Positions 20,829 through 29,792 of a stretch of DNA of 64,000 bases are shown in pieces. The translations under genes were made by a program, and so were the position numbers. Position 1 is the stretch's first letter. Every line of letters begins with the position of its first letter. Under the pieces are notes generated by a model. It saw nothing but the letters and a program-made list of their open reading frames with translations. It did no database searches and was not told the DNA's origin. Origin of the DNA: Paracoccus aerius (GTDB lineage Bacteria > Pseudomonadota > Alphaproteobacteria > Rhodobacterales > Rhodobacteraceae); assembly GCF_014656455.1 (NCBI RefSeq), contig NZ_BNCL01000003.1:291988-355987 (forward strand), in the 5' to 3' direction.

Positions 20829-21158
20829 ATGAAGTCGCATGACGATATCTGGGAGGAATGGCGGGATCTGGTCAACATGACCCCGTCCGAGCTTCGCACC
20901 TGGCTGGAGACCGAGGACAGCAAGTCCGTCGGCGATGCCGCAGGCGAAGGCGAGAGCACCGGCCACAAGTCCGGCCGCCGCATCATCGAGATCAAGGACA
21001 GGAAGAAGTCCGAGCTGACCGATGACGACTGGTCGCACATGGCCAAGGTCGTGGGTTACATCAAGCGCCATACCGCGCAGGGCGGGCCCGAAACCGACAA
21101 GAAGGACAGCCCTTGGCGCCATTCGCTGATGAACTGGGGGCATGACCCGCTGAAATAG
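20829..21158 (+). CDS. DUF3140 family protein
   Basis: 109 aa, soluble, charged. The motifs WEEWRDLVNMTPSELRTWLE, SGRRIIEIKDRKKSEL, MAKVVGYIKRHTAQ and the C-terminal WRHSLMNWGHDPLK match the DUF3140 family as I know it. Homologues are small proteins proposed to bind DNA, without firm experimental function. The convergent apt gene begins 3 bases downstream of the stop. Confidence 0.85.
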   Translation: MKSHDDIWEEWRDLVNMTPSELRTWLETEDSKSVGDAAGEGESTGHKSGRRIIEIKDRKKSELTDDDWSHMAKVVGYIKRHTAQGGPETDKKDSPWRHSLMNWGHDPLK

Positions 21159-21161
21159 CGT

Positions 21162-21695
21162 TCAATCGCCCTCGAACGCCGTCAGCGCATGAACCTCGTG
21201 GCCCAGACCCTCCAGAAGCTTGCGCCCGCCCAGGTCCGGAAGGTCGATCACGAAGGCGCAGCCTACCACCTTTGCGCCCAGCCTTTGGCACAGGCTGATC
21301 CCCGCCGCCGCCGTGCCGCCGGTCGCCAGCAGGTCGTCCACGATCAGGACCCGCTCGCCCGGCCTCAACGCGTCGTCGTGAACCTCGACCACGGCCTCGC
21401 CGTATTCAAGCTGGTAGGCCTGCGAGATCACTGCGCCGGGCAGCTTGCCCTTCTTGCGGATCGGGACAAAGCCGGTGGACAGCTGATGCGCCACCGCGCC
21501 GCCCAGGATGAAGCCGCGTGCTTCCAGCCCCACGACCTTGTCGATCCGCGCGCCGGCATAGGGCGCCAGCAACTGGTCGATCGCGATGCGAAAGCCGCGC
21601 GCATCCGCGAACAGGGTCGTCACATCCCGGAACATGATCCCTTCATGAGGGAAATCGACAATGGTGCGGATGTAATCCTTGACGTTCAGGCTCAT
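21162..21695 (-). CDS. apt: Adenine phosphoribosyltransferase
   Basis: 177-aa purine salvage enzyme making AMP from adenine and PRPP. The PRPP-binding motif [16 protein letters not shown] is at about residues 120-135, and the N-terminal [20 protein letters not shown] and [14 protein letters not shown] are typical of Apt. Its ATG overlaps the stop of the flavin reductase-like gene (ATGA). Confidence 0.96.
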   Translation of the reverse strand: MSLNVKDYIRTIVDFPHEGIMFRDVTTLFADARGFRIAIDQLLAPYAGARIDKVVGLEARGFILGGAVAHQLSTGFVPIRKKGKLPGAVISQAYQLEYGEAVVEVHDDALRPGERVLIVDDLLATGGTAAAGISLCQRLGAKVVGCAFVIDLPDLGGRKLLEGLGHEVHALTAFEGD

Positions 21696-22294
21696 GCAGG
21701 GCGTTCCATTTCGAACAGGTCTTGGACGGCGGCATAATCGCGATAGCCAAGCCGTGCAATCCAGCCGCCCGCCGGACGGGGATCGAAGCGGCCGTCCACC
21801 ACGCAGTCATCGCGGATATGGACGCCCGTGACCACGCCGAAGACAACGAAGTTCGCCTCTCCGGCCAAGGGCACGACGCGGGTCATGCGGCATTCTAGGG
21901 CAGCGGCCGCGCCAGCCACGCGCGGGCAGGCGATGGTGTCGCATTCGGCAGCCTCGATACCCGCCGCCTCGAACTCGTTGACACCGGCGGGCAGGGGCGC
22001 GGACGACGCGTTTACCTGGTCGCGCAGGTCGCCGGTGGCAATGTTGACGCAGAAGACGCCCGATTCGATGACCTGGGCCACGCTGTCCTTGGTGCCGTTC
22101 CGGTCGGGCTTGGAACTGGTCGATGCAAACATCACCTGCGGCGGGACATAGGCCACCGCGTTGAAGAAGGAATAAGGCGCCAGGTTGTCGCCCGCCGAGC
22201 CGCGCGTGGAGATCCAGCCGATCGGACGCGGCGCGATGATCGCGTTGAAGGGATTATGGGGCAGCCCGTGGCCGTTTTCAGGGCGGTAGAACAT
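21692..22294 (-). CDS. Flavin reductase-like domain protein (FMN-binding split barrel)
   Basis: 200 aa. [18 protein letters not shown] near the N-terminus and [22 protein letters not shown] are the signature of the flavin reductase-like, FMN-binding family. The start [10 protein letters not shown] at 22294 has AGGAGG 7 bases upstream; a longer frame to 22363 lacks this. The physiological partner or substrate is unknown. It is coupled to apt downstream and divergent from a GNAT gene. Confidence 0.88.
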   Translation of the reverse strand: MFYRPENGHGLPHNPFNAIIAPRPIGWISTRGSAGDNLAPYSFFNAVAYVPPQVMFASTSSKPDRNGTKDSVAQVIESGVFCVNIATGDLRDQVNASSAPLPAGVNEFEAAGIEAAECDTIACPRVAGAAAALECRMTRVVPLAGEANFVVFGVVTGVHIRDDCVVDGRFDPRPAGGWIARLGYRDYAAVQDLFEMERPA

Positions 22295-22418
22295 CGCGGG
22301 CCTCCTGTGATCCATGCGCGGACAACCTGCCATCAGCAGCACTGGGCCGCAATGCCCCGGCATGTTTCATCGTCCCCCTCCCCATGCTAAGGGGCGCCAG
22401 GACCCGACAGGAGGCGCG

Positions 22419-23048
22419 ATGTACGAGATCTGCCCCGAAACCGCCGCCGACGAACCTGAGGTCGAGGCGCTTTACGACCTGTGCTTTGCGCCAGGCCGGA
22501 CCGCCTTGTCGTCATACCGCCTGCGGGACGGCGTTCCGAAGGTTGCCGATTTGTGCCTGGTGCTGCGCACGGACGGCATCCTTTTGGCCGCGATCCGCTT
22601 CTGGCCGGTGCGGGTGGCGCAGAAGCCCGTGCTGCTGCTGGGACCGGTGGCCGTCCATCCGACCGCGCAGGGCGAGGGGCTGGGCGGCCTTCTGATGCGC
22701 AACAGCCTGGCGCGGGCGCGCAAGCTGGGTTGGGCGCGGGTGCTGCTGGTGGGCGATGCGCCCTATTACAACCGCTTCGGCTTTGCCAGGCTGGACGACG
22801 TGGTGATGCCGCCGCCCACGAACCCCGACCGGGTGCTGGGACTGGAACTCTCTCGGGGTGCCTGGGTTGGAGTGACGGGGCAGGTGACGCGCGAAACCTC
22901 GCCGCAGGTGGTGGAGGCCCTGGCGCATCGGGTGCGCGGGCTTGACGCCGCCTCGGCCTGTGTCACCGTGGAACCCCCAGACCTGGCCGTTTCGCAAGAG
23001 GATGATAATGGCGACCAATCCGCAGCTGGTGCTTCCGCCGATCAATGA
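22419..23048 (+). CDS. GNAT family N-acetyltransferase (YhbS-like)
   Basis: 209 aa. The acetyl-CoA-binding core is LGPVAVHPTAQGEGLGGLLMRNSL (central residues about 68-90), followed by VLLVGDAPYYNRFGF, characteristic of the YhbS-type GNAT group. AGGAGG lies just before the ATG at 22419, which decides the start. The last 41 bases overlap the next gene in another frame. Substrate unknown. Confidence 0.87.
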   Translation: MYEICPETAADEPEVEALYDLCFAPGRTALSSYRLRDGVPKVADLCLVLRTDGILLAAIRFWPVRVAQKPVLLLGPVAVHPTAQGEGLGGLLMRNSLARARKLGWARVLLVGDAPYYNRFGFARLDDVVMPPPTNPDRVLGLELSRGAWVGVTGQVTRETSPQVVEALAHRVRGLDAASACVTVEPPDLAVSQEDDNGDQSAAGASADQ

Positions 23049-23796
23049 CCCTTCCGTCCATGTCCAGATCGACCGCCTTGCGCGGCGCTACCTGGATGCC
23101 GGCGGACTGGGGATGGAGTTGATGTCGGTCGTCGGAAACAGCGCCGAGGGGTTGATCGAGAAGCTGCCAGGCTTCGTGCGCAGCCGCATGGACCGGATCA
23201 CGCGCACGGCGCTGAACCGCGCCTTTGCCGCCGCCACCAGTTCGCGGCGGATGGTGCGGGACCGGGGCGACTGGTTCAACCGCATGGCCTCGACCGTCAG
23301 CGGGGCTGCCGGCGGCGTTGGCGGCTTTGCCGGCGCGATGATCGAGCTGCCCTTCACCATCACCCTGCTGTTGCGCGCCATGCTGGATATTGCCGTCGAA
23401 CACGGGCTGGATCCCGACAGCGAGGAGGTGCGCATGGAATGCCTGCGCATCTTTGCCGCCGCCGGTCCGATGGCCGAGGATGATTCCACCGATCTGGGCC
23501 TGCTGGCCGCGCGCATGTCGGTGACAGGGCAGACGGTGCAGGGGCTGATCAGCAAGGTCGCGCCGCGCCTGTCGGTATCGATGGGCCAGAAGCTGGCCGC
23601 CCAGGCTGCGCCGCTTTTCGGGGCGGTGGTGGGGGCGTCGATCAACTATACCTTCACGCGCTATTACCAGGAACTGGCCCGCGTCCATTTCGGCATCATG
23701 CGGCTTTCGCAGGAAACCGGCATTCCCAAGGAGGCCCTGGTCGAGGCCCTGCGCCTGTCCATCGAACGCCTGGACCACCGCAAGCGCCCGCGCTGA
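23008..23796 (+). CDS. EcsC family protein
   Basis: 262 aa. It has a glycine/alanine-rich, moderately hydrophobic stretch (STVSGAAGGVGGFAGAMIEL followed by PFTITLLLRAMLDIA, about residues 92-127) and a second one near AAPLFGAVVGASINYTF, as in the EcsC family. Named for a Bacillus ABC-transporter neighbour, the family's function is not known. The ATG at 23008 has AGAGG six bases upstream and lies inside the end of the GNAT gene, suggesting translational coupling. Confidence 0.83.
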   Translation: MATNPQLVLPPINDPSVHVQIDRLARRYLDAGGLGMELMSVVGNSAEGLIEKLPGFVRSRMDRITRTALNRAFAAATSSRRMVRDRGDWFNRMASTVSGAAGGVGGFAGAMIELPFTITLLLRAMLDIAVEHGLDPDSEEVRMECLRIFAAAGPMAEDDSTDLGLLAARMSVTGQTVQGLISKVAPRLSVSMGQKLAAQAAPLFGAVVGASINYTFTRYYQELARVHFGIMRLSQETGIPKEALVEALRLSIERLDHRKRPR

Positions 23797-23801
23797 CAGT
23801 C

Positions 23802-23850
23802 ACCTTGGCTGAAATATCCCACGGGGGCCCGGGGGTGTGAAACCCCCGGC
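23802..23850 (-). repeat. Dispersed intergenic palindromic element, copy B
   Basis: On the minus strand a hairpin (CCGGGGG, loop TTTCACA, CCCCCGG) is followed by GCCCCCGTGGGATATTTCAG and CCAAGGTG. It fills the short gap between two convergent genes and could terminate both. Confidence 0.7.
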
Positions 23851-23853
23851 TTG

Positions 23854-25380
23854 TCAGTCGTCCTCGCCCGCGAGGGCAAGATCGGCGACCGGCGCATCCA
23901 GGTCATCTGTTCCCAGTGCCGCCGACGGCCGCGCCAGCCGGGCCTTTGTGACCCACAGCAGCCGTTCCTGCGCCCGCGTGATCGCGACATAGGCCAGCCG
24001 CTTCCACAGGGGGATCCCGGCCTCGGTCCGGTTCGACCAGGCGGCGGCGCTGATGTCGGGGCCGAAGACCTGCACGTCTGGCCACTGGCTGCCCTGCGAC
24101 TTGTGGATCGTCACCGCCGCGCCATGCAGGAAGGTGGCGCCCATGCGGGCGGCAAAGGGGATGAAGGGTTCATCCTCGTCCGGCAGTTCGATCTTGACGA
24201 TGCTGGCGGCGGACAGGCGCGGATCCTCGGCCCCGATGACGTGCAGGCGGGAAAAGCCCGGCTTGCGGCCCGGTCCCAGATAGACGACCTGCGCGCCCTT
24301 GATCAGCCCCCGCGCCTCCAGGTCGATGCGCTTCTTGCGATGCTTCAAGGGCAGTTCCAGCCCGTCGCAGATCAGCGGCTCGCCCGGCAGCAGGGCATCA
24401 CCCGGCGCGCCATAGGCCGCGCGGAAGGCGTGGATCAGCCGGATGCGGGTGGCGTTGCGCCAGACCAGCACCGGGCTGCGCGCCATCAGGTCGCTTTCCA
24501 CCCGTTCGGCCCAGACGACGCGGTCGTCCTTGCGGGCGGCGGCGCGGATCAGGCTTTCGAAATCGTCGAAGCCCAGGGCGTCGTCGGACAGCGCATGGGC
24601 CAGATCCAGAATGGGGCTGTCACCGGCCTGCCGGTGGATGCGGTTCAGGACCAGCCGCTGCGAAGGGGCCAGCTTTTCAAAGACCATTTCGCCCGACTGG
24701 CCCACCGGGGCAAGCTGGGCCGGATCGCCGAACAGCACCAGCAGCGGGAAAATCTCGCGCAGGTCGTCGAACTGCTTTTCGTCCAGCATCGAGGCTTCGT
24801 CGATCAGGCCGACATCCAGGGCATCCTCGCGCCGTTTCCAGCCGCGGATGAAGTCGGACCCGCGCAAGCCCGCCGCCGCAAGCGCACCGGGAATGGAGCT
24901 GTGCTGGTCATAGAACGCCTTTGCCCGGTCAAGCGCCGTGTCCGTCATCCCCTCGACGGCGGGGCGGTCCCCGGTGCCGGTCAGCCATTCGGCCAGCTTT
25001 TCATATTCGGGATCATAGACGGGCGTGTAAAGGATGCGGTGGATCGTCGTCGCGGGCACGCCGCGCATCCGCAAGACGAAGGCCGCCTTGTTCGTCGGCG
25101 CCAGGATCGCCACGCTGCGCCGGTCCTTGCGGCGGCGGCCCTCGTAATCGCCGCTGACGACCTCTACCCCTGCATCGCGCAGGGCCTTGGTGATCTGCGA
25201 CAGAAGCAGCGTCTTGCCGGACCCGGCCTTGCCGATGACCGCCATCACGCGACCCTTGCCGGGCTGCGGGGGCTGCAACTCCTCGGCGATCAGGTCGATG
25301 CCCGACGCGCCAAAGGCCTCGGCCAGGGCGTCCCAGGCATCGGCCTGGTCGGGGGACAGGGAAGGGGCGGGGGTGTTCAT
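23854..25380 (-). CDS. RecD-like ATP-dependent DNA helicase
   Basis: 508 aa superfamily 1 helicase. Walker A is GKAGSGKT (about residue 50), Walker B LIDEASMLDE, then FGDPAQLAPVGQSGEMVF (motif III) and ILAPTNKAA. The C-terminal UvrD_C_2 segment has TIHKSQGSQWPDV and YVAITRAQERLLW. It resembles the AAA_30 / RecD2-like helicases used in repair, and is shorter than true RecD2 with no visible extra N-terminal domain. It is not next to recBC. The start MNTPAPSLSPDQ fits the family. Confidence 0.88.
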   Translation of the reverse strand: MNTPAPSLSPDQADAWDALAEAFGASGIDLIAEELQPPQPGKGRVMAVIGKAGSGKTLLLSQITKALRDAGVEVVSGDYEGRRRKDRRSVAILAPTNKAAFVLRMRGVPATTIHRILYTPVYDPEYEKLAEWLTGTGDRPAVEGMTDTALDRAKAFYDQHSSIPGALAAAGLRGSDFIRGWKRREDALDVGLIDEASMLDEKQFDDLREIFPLLVLFGDPAQLAPVGQSGEMVFEKLAPSQRLVLNRIHRQAGDSPILDLAHALSDDALGFDDFESLIRAAARKDDRVVWAERVESDLMARSPVLVWRNATRIRLIHAFRAAYGAPGDALLPGEPLICDGLELPLKHRKKRIDLEARGLIKGAQVVYLGPGRKPGFSRLHVIGAEDPRLSAASIVKIELPDEDEPFIPFAARMGATFLHGAAVTIHKSQGSQWPDVQVFGPDISAAAWSNRTEAGIPLWKRLAYVAITRAQERLLWVTKARLARPSAALGTDDLDAPVADLALAGEDD

Positions 25381-25464
25381 GGCCCGGTCTTATCCCGCCC
25401 CGCCCGAAAAGCGAAGCCGCCTTGTCGGCCGCCCGGCGGCGGGGTCAGGTGACCCAAAGGCCCC

Positions 25465-25522
25465 GCCAGGTCGGCCGGCGGACGAAGCCTGCGAGGCCGG
25501 ACACCCGATCGCCCGACCTGGC
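25465..25522. repeat. Long inverted repeat upstream of small Cys protein gene
   Basis: Ten-base arms GCCAGGTCGG and CCGACCTGGC lie 38 bases apart, with further CCGGC/GCCGG pairing inside. The whole can fold into one extended stem. It lies in the 225-base gap between the RecD-like start and the first small Cys-containing gene, where I see no other gene. There is no T run, and the role is unknown. Confidence 0.45.
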
Positions 25523-25605
25523 CGACGAACCAGGCCAATAATTCGCAACCATGCAACTTTCCTGCGGGTCATGCGTGATTACAAGATCGTCGAAAGGAAC
25601 GCGCG

Positions 25606-25812
25606 ATGATCGAATTGTTCTTCGTCACCTGCCTGATCAGCGATCCCCAACGCTGCACCGAACACAGCCTGTTGTTTGAACCCCGAAACGGCCTGCAGAC
25701 CTGTATGTTGTCGGGTCAGCATGAGCTTGCGCGATGGGTTGCCGCCCATCCGGATGACTGGGTCAAGTCCTGGGTTTGTCGCCGCGCCGGAGAGGGTGAC
25801 AGGTCAATCTAG
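25606..25812 (+). CDS. Small cysteine-containing hypothetical protein, tandem copy 1
   Basis: 68 aa. I do not know a named family. It aligns along its length with the gene at 25978: both begin MIEL-FV-CL, and both carry Cys at about residues 9, 17, 33 and 58 followed by a -W-CR end. No signal peptide is evident. GAAAGGAA precedes the ATG. Cys spacing suggests either two disulfides or a metal site; neither is shown. This copy is more diverged at its C-terminus (GEGDRSI). Confidence 0.7.
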   Translation: MIELFFVTCLISDPQRCTEHSLLFEPRNGLQTCMLSGQHELARWVAAHPDDWVKSWVCRRAGEGDRSI

Positions 25813-25977
25813 GCCGCCTTTTTCATCGGGCGTGCCTGATTCGCACGCTGCTGACGAAAAATCGGTTGATATCCAGATTTTTGTTCCATTTTCACGGCCG
25901 GATCACGGCTGCAAAACTATCATGTCCTCATCCTGAATGCCTGTTGCGCATTGGGAGGAACGGAAAAGGAGGATGTG

Positions 25978-26181
25978 ATGATTGAACTGCTGTTTGTCAG
26001 TTGCCTGTCAGCCGATCCTGCCAGCTGTCAGGACCGAAGCCTGATCTTCACCGAAACGAACATCATGGCCTGCATGGTGCATGGCCAGCAGGTCATGGCC
26101 GAATGGGTGGAAAGCCATCCCAAGGAAACCGTGGCCGAGTGGAAGTGCCGCGCCTTCGACAGGCGCCAGGCCGAGATCTGA
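25978..26181 (+). CDS. Small cysteine-containing hypothetical protein, tandem copy 2
   Basis: 67 aa paralogue of the preceding gene, with the same four Cys positions (CL at 9, Cys 17, Cys 32-33 region, CR near 58). The ATG at 25978 has AGGAGG upstream, stronger than that of copy 1; the nine codons upstream of it are not needed. A 165-base AT-richer gap separates the two copies, so each may have its own promoter. Similar short proteins occur in other Rhodobacteraceae, as far as I recall, with no function assigned. Confidence 0.75.
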   Translation: MIELLFVSCLSADPASCQDRSLIFTETNIMACMVHGQQVMAEWVESHPKETVAEWKCRAFDRRQAEI

Positions 26182-26201
26182 GAGGGTCAGATGCTTCGGA
26201 A

Positions 26202-26221
26202 GGGCCGCCGCATGGCGGCCC
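26202..26221. terminator. Hairpin between small Cys protein and ccr
   Basis: A perfect 8-bp stem, GGGCCGCC, loop GCAT, GGCGGCCC. It lies between two convergent genes and may terminate both, but it lacks a strong T run. Confidence 0.55.
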
Positions 26222-26242
26222 CGCCGTTTAGGTCCCGGGCTG

Positions 26243-27535
26243 TCAGGCGCCCCGGCGGGCTTCCAGTGCATCCTCGAAGGTGCGCAGGCCGGTGGTGGGC
26301 GCCTGGACCAGCACGGACATGTTGCCAGGCTTGTGCTGGTTCTTCATCATCTTGACATGGGCTGCCGGAATCTCGGCCCAGGGGAAGACCTCGGACATGC
26401 ATGGGTCCAGCCGGCGCTCCAGCATCAGCTTGTTCGCCGCCGAAGCCTGCTTCAGATGGGCGAAATGGCTGCCCTGTATGCGCTTCTGGTGCATCCACAG
26501 GTAGCGCACGTCGAAGGTGCAGTTGAAGCCGGTGGTGCCCGCGCAGATCACCACCATGCCGCCCTTCTTGCAGACAAAGGTGCTGACGGGGAAGGTCGCC
26601 TCGCCCGGATGTTCGAAGACGATGTCGACGTTGTTGCCCTTGCCGGTGATGTCCCAGATGGCCTTGCCGAACTTGCGGACCTCGTTGAACCACTCCTTGT
26701 ATTCCGGCGTGTTCACGGTGGGCAACTGGCCCCAGCAGTTGAATTCCTTGCGGTTGATGACGCCCTTGGCACCCAGGCCCATGACGAAGTCGCGCTTGTC
26801 TTCCTCGGATATGACACCGATGGCATTGCCGCCCGCGGCGTTGATCAGCTGGATCGCATAGGACCCAAGGCCCCCCGACGCGCCCCAGACCAGCACGTTC
26901 ATGCCGGGCTTCAGTTCATGCGGCTCGTGCCCGAACAGCATCCGGTATGCGGTGGCCAGCGTCAGGGTATAGCAAGCCGATTCTTCCCAGGTCAGGTGCT
27001 TGGGGCGCGGCATCAGTTGCTGGGACTGGACGCGAGTGAACTGGGCGAAGCTGCCGTCCGGCGTCTCGTATCCCCAGATGCGCTGGGTGGGCGAATACAT
27101 CGGGTCGCCGCCATTGCATTCCTCGTCGTCGCCGTCGTCCTGGTTGCAATGGATCACGACCTCGTCGCCGACCTTCCAGCGGCGAACCTTGTCGCCCACC
27201 GCCCAGACGATCCCCGACGCGTCCGATCCCGCGATGTGATAGGGCTGCTTGTGGACGTCGAACATGCTGATCGGCACCCCCAGGCCCGCCCAGATGCCGT
27301 TGTAGTTCACGCCCGCCGCCATCACCAGGACCAGAACCTCGTTGCTGTCGATGCTGGGGGTATCCACGACCTCAAGCTGCATGGCCTGATCCGGATTGCC
27401 CTGGCGTTCGCGCCGGATCGCCCAGGCGTGCATCCGGGCAGGCACATGGCCCAGGGGCGGCATCTCGCCGATCTCGTACAGGTCCTTAACAGGCGCCTCG
27501 TAGGGCGCGATCGAAGAGGGGGAATCGAGGGCCAT
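26243..27535 (-). CDS. ccr: Crotonyl-CoA carboxylase/reductase
   Basis: 430-aa medium-chain reductase that makes (2S)-ethylmalonyl-CoA from crotonyl-CoA, CO2 and NADPH, the key step of the ethylmalonyl-CoA pathway for acetate assimilation. Family features: an N-terminal YEIGEMPPLGHVP, the insertion HCNQDDGDDEECNGGDPMYS, the NADPH-binding motif WGASGGLGSYAIQL and FEHPGEATFPVSTFVC. The true start is the ATG at 27535 (a TTG precedes it), with AGGAGA upstream. It is divergent from ecm, which acts later in the same pathway. Confidence 0.97.
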   Translation of the reverse strand: MALDSPSSIAPYEAPVKDLYEIGEMPPLGHVPARMHAWAIRRERQGNPDQAMQLEVVDTPSIDSNEVLVLVMAAGVNYNGIWAGLGVPISMFDVHKQPYHIAGSDASGIVWAVGDKVRRWKVGDEVVIHCNQDDGDDEECNGGDPMYSPTQRIWGYETPDGSFAQFTRVQSQQLMPRPKHLTWEESACYTLTLATAYRMLFGHEPHELKPGMNVLVWGASGGLGSYAIQLINAAGGNAIGVISEEDKRDFVMGLGAKGVINRKEFNCWGQLPTVNTPEYKEWFNEVRKFGKAIWDITGKGNNVDIVFEHPGEATFPVSTFVCKKGGMVVICAGTTGFNCTFDVRYLWMHQKRIQGSHFAHLKQASAANKLMLERRLDPCMSEVFPWAEIPAAHVKMMKNQHKPGNMSVLVQAPTTGLRTFEDALEARRGA

Positions 27536-27552
27536 CAATCTCTCCTGTCATC

Positions 27553-27712
27553 TGCTGCGGCGCAGAATCGCCACGGTATGATGCCAGAGGTAGCTGATGG
27601 TTGCGCAAGAATGCAACATTATAGATGCCCGAACAGTAATAAAATGTCCAAAGCGTTGGTCTTCTGCGCCGCGCTGCGGCGAATTGACGGCGCAGTTTTC
27701 TTTCGGTATCGC
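27553..27712. promoter_or_regulatory. Shared ccr/ecm divergent control region
   Basis: This region holds a palindrome CTGCG-G-CGCAG (about 27556-27566), a palindrome TTGCGCAA (27601-27608), and an inverted pair CTGCGCCG (27664-27671) / CGGCGCAG (27688-27695). A plausible ecm promoter is TTGACG (27684-27689), 17 bases, TATCGC (27707-27712). The CGGCGCAG half-sites recur on both sides, which would suit one regulator serving both genes. Which protein binds is not visible. Confidence 0.5.
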
Positions 27713-27744
27713 TTTTCAAGCAGAAATATTGTTGCGAGGAGAAG

Positions 27745-29703
27745 ATGGCCCAAAAGGACAAACCCTGGCTGTTCCGCACCTATGCGGGCCACTCCACCGC
27801 CGAGAAATCGAACGCCCTGTATCGCGGCAACCTGGCCAAGGGGCAGACCGGCCTGTCGGTAGCCTTCGACTTGCCCACGCAGACGGGATACGACAGCGAC
27901 CATGTGCTGGCGCGGGGCGAGGTCGGCAAGGTCGGCGTGCCGATCTGCCACCTGGGCGACATGCGGGCGCTGTTCGACCAGATCCCGCTGGAGCAGATGA
28001 ACACCTCGATGACGATCAACGCGACCGCACCCTGGCTGCTGTCGCTGTATATCGCCGTGGCCGAGGAGCAGGGCGCGGATGTGTCCAAGCTGCAAGGAAC
28101 GGTTCAGAACGACCTGATCAAGGAATACCTGTCGCGCGGCACCTATATCTGCCCGCCGAAACCGTCCTTGGCGATGATCACGGACGTGGCGGCCTATACG
28201 CGGGAACACCTGCCCAAGTGGAACCCGATGAACGTCTGCTCCTATCACCTGCAAGAGGCTGGCGCGACGCCGCAGCAGGAACTGGCCTATGCCCTGGCGA
28301 CCGCCATCGCCGTTCTGGACGACCTCAAGGGCAAGGTTCCGGCCGAGAGCTTCCCCGAGATGGTGGGCCGCATCAGCTTCTTCGTGAATGCGGGCATCCG
28401 GTTTGTCACCGAGATGTGCAAGATGCGCGCCTTCACCGAGTTGTGGGACGAGATCACGCGCGAGCGGTATGGCATCGATGATGAGAAATACCGCCGCTTC
28501 CGCTATGGCGTGCAAGTCAACAGCTTGGGCCTGACGGAACAGCAGCCGGAAAACAACGTGTATCGCATTCTGCTGGAGATGCTGGCGGTCACGCTGTCGA
28601 AGAACGCGCGGGCGCGGGCGGTTCAGCTTCCGGCCTGGAACGAGGCTCTGGGCCTGCCGCGCCCCTGGGACCAGCAATGGTCGCTGCGGATGCAGCAGAT
28701 CGTCGCCTATGAAACCGACCTGCTGGAATATGGCGACCTGTTCGACGGCAACCCGGTCATCGCCGCCAAGGTCGAGGAGTTGAAGCAGGGCGCACGCGAC
28801 GAACTGCGCCTGTTGGACCAGATGGGCGGGGCGATCGCGGCCATCGACTACATGAAGGCGCGGCTGGTCGAATCGAATGCCGAGCGCCTGGGCCGGATCG
28901 AGAGCAACGAAACAGTCGTGGTCGGCGTCAACCGTTGGCAAGGGGGCGAGCCTTCGCCCCTGACGGCAGGCGATGGCGGGATCATGGTGGTCGATCCGAC
29001 GGTGGAACAGGACCAAATCGCCCGGTTGCAGGCCTGGCGGCAGGCGCGGGACGAAGGCGCGGTGCAGCTTGCGTTGGGCGCGCTGCGCGAGGCGGCTCGC
29101 CGGGGCGAGAACGTCATGCCTTATTCCATCGCCGCCGCAAAAGCCGGTGCCACGACCGGCGAATGGGCGGGCATCATGCGGCAGGTCCATGGCGAATACC
29201 GCGGCCCGACCGGCGTATCCTCCAGCCCGTCGAACCGGACTGAAGGCCTGGAGGAGATCCGCGAGGCGGTGGATGCCGTCAGCGCCCGCCTGGGCCGCCG
29301 GTTGAAGTTCGTGGTGGGCAAGCCTGGGCTGGACGGCCATTCCAATGGGGCCGAGCAGATCGCCTTTCGCGCCCGCGACTGCGGCATGGACATCACCTAT
29401 GAAGGCATCCGCCTGACACCCGAACAGATCGTGGCGCGCGCGGCCGAGGAAGACGCCCATGTCATCGGCCTGTCGATCCTGTCTGGCAGTCACCTGCCGC
29501 TGATCGAGGACGTGATGGCCCGCATCCGCGCGGCGGGGATGGTCCATGTCCCGGTGATCGTCGGCGGGATCATCCCGGACGAGGATGCGGCACGCCTGCG
29601 GGCCATGGGTGTGGCGCGGGTCTATACGCCCAAGGATTTCCAGTTGAACACGATCATGATGGACATCGTGGCGCTGGTAGAGCCCAGCGTCGAGGCGGCG
29701 TGA
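27745..29703 (+). CDS. ecm: Ethylmalonyl-CoA mutase (MeaA-type, B12-dependent)
   Basis: 652 aa. It converts (2R)-ethylmalonyl-CoA to methylsuccinyl-CoA using adenosylcobalamin. The N-terminal barrel has GLSVAFDLPTQTGYDSDH and IQVNSLGL-like regions. The C-terminal cobalamin domain has DGHSNGAEQIA (the DxHxxG base-off motif, about residue 528), then VIGLSILSGSH and VGGIIPDEDA. I call Ecm rather than methylmalonyl-CoA mutase because of the overall MeaA-like sequence and the divergent ccr gene. The start is preceded by a GAGGAGA ribosome site. Confidence 0.95.
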   Translation: MAQKDKPWLFRTYAGHSTAEKSNALYRGNLAKGQTGLSVAFDLPTQTGYDSDHVLARGEVGKVGVPICHLGDMRALFDQIPLEQMNTSMTINATAPWLLSLYIAVAEEQGADVSKLQGTVQNDLIKEYLSRGTYICPPKPSLAMITDVAAYTREHLPKWNPMNVCSYHLQEAGATPQQELAYALATAIAVLDDLKGKVPAESFPEMVGRISFFVNAGIRFVTEMCKMRAFTELWDEITRERYGIDDEKYRRFRYGVQVNSLGLTEQQPENNVYRILLEMLAVTLSKNARARAVQLPAWNEALGLPRPWDQQWSLRMQQIVAYETDLLEYGDLFDGNPVIAAKVEELKQGARDELRLLDQMGGAIAAIDYMKARLVESNAERLGRIESNETVVVGVNRWQGGEPSPLTAGDGGIMVVDPTVEQDQIARLQAWRQARDEGAVQLALGALREAARRGENVMPYSIAAAKAGATTGEWAGIMRQVHGEYRGPTGVSSSPSNRTEGLEEIREAVDAVSARLGRRLKFVVGKPGLDGHSNGAEQIAFRARDCGMDITYEGIRLTPEQIVARAAEEDAHVIGLSILSGSHLPLIEDVMARIRAAGMVHVPVIVGGIIPDEDAARLRAMGVARVYTPKDFQLNTIMMDIVALVEPSVEAA

Positions 29704-29719
29704 CTGCGTCCCGCGAGCG

Positions 29720-29774
29720 CCGGGGGACTTCGCGTCCCCCGGACCCCCTGTGGGATATTTTCACACAGAAGATG
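29720..29774 (+). repeat. Dispersed intergenic palindromic element, copy C
   Basis: Hairpin CCGGGGGAC, loop TTCGC, GTCCCCCGG followed by ACCCCCTGTGGGATATTT and CACACAGAAGATG. It lies 16 bases after the ecm stop and just before the bidirectional terminator. Confidence 0.75.
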
Positions 29775-29792
29775 ACTGCAAGGCACAAAATG

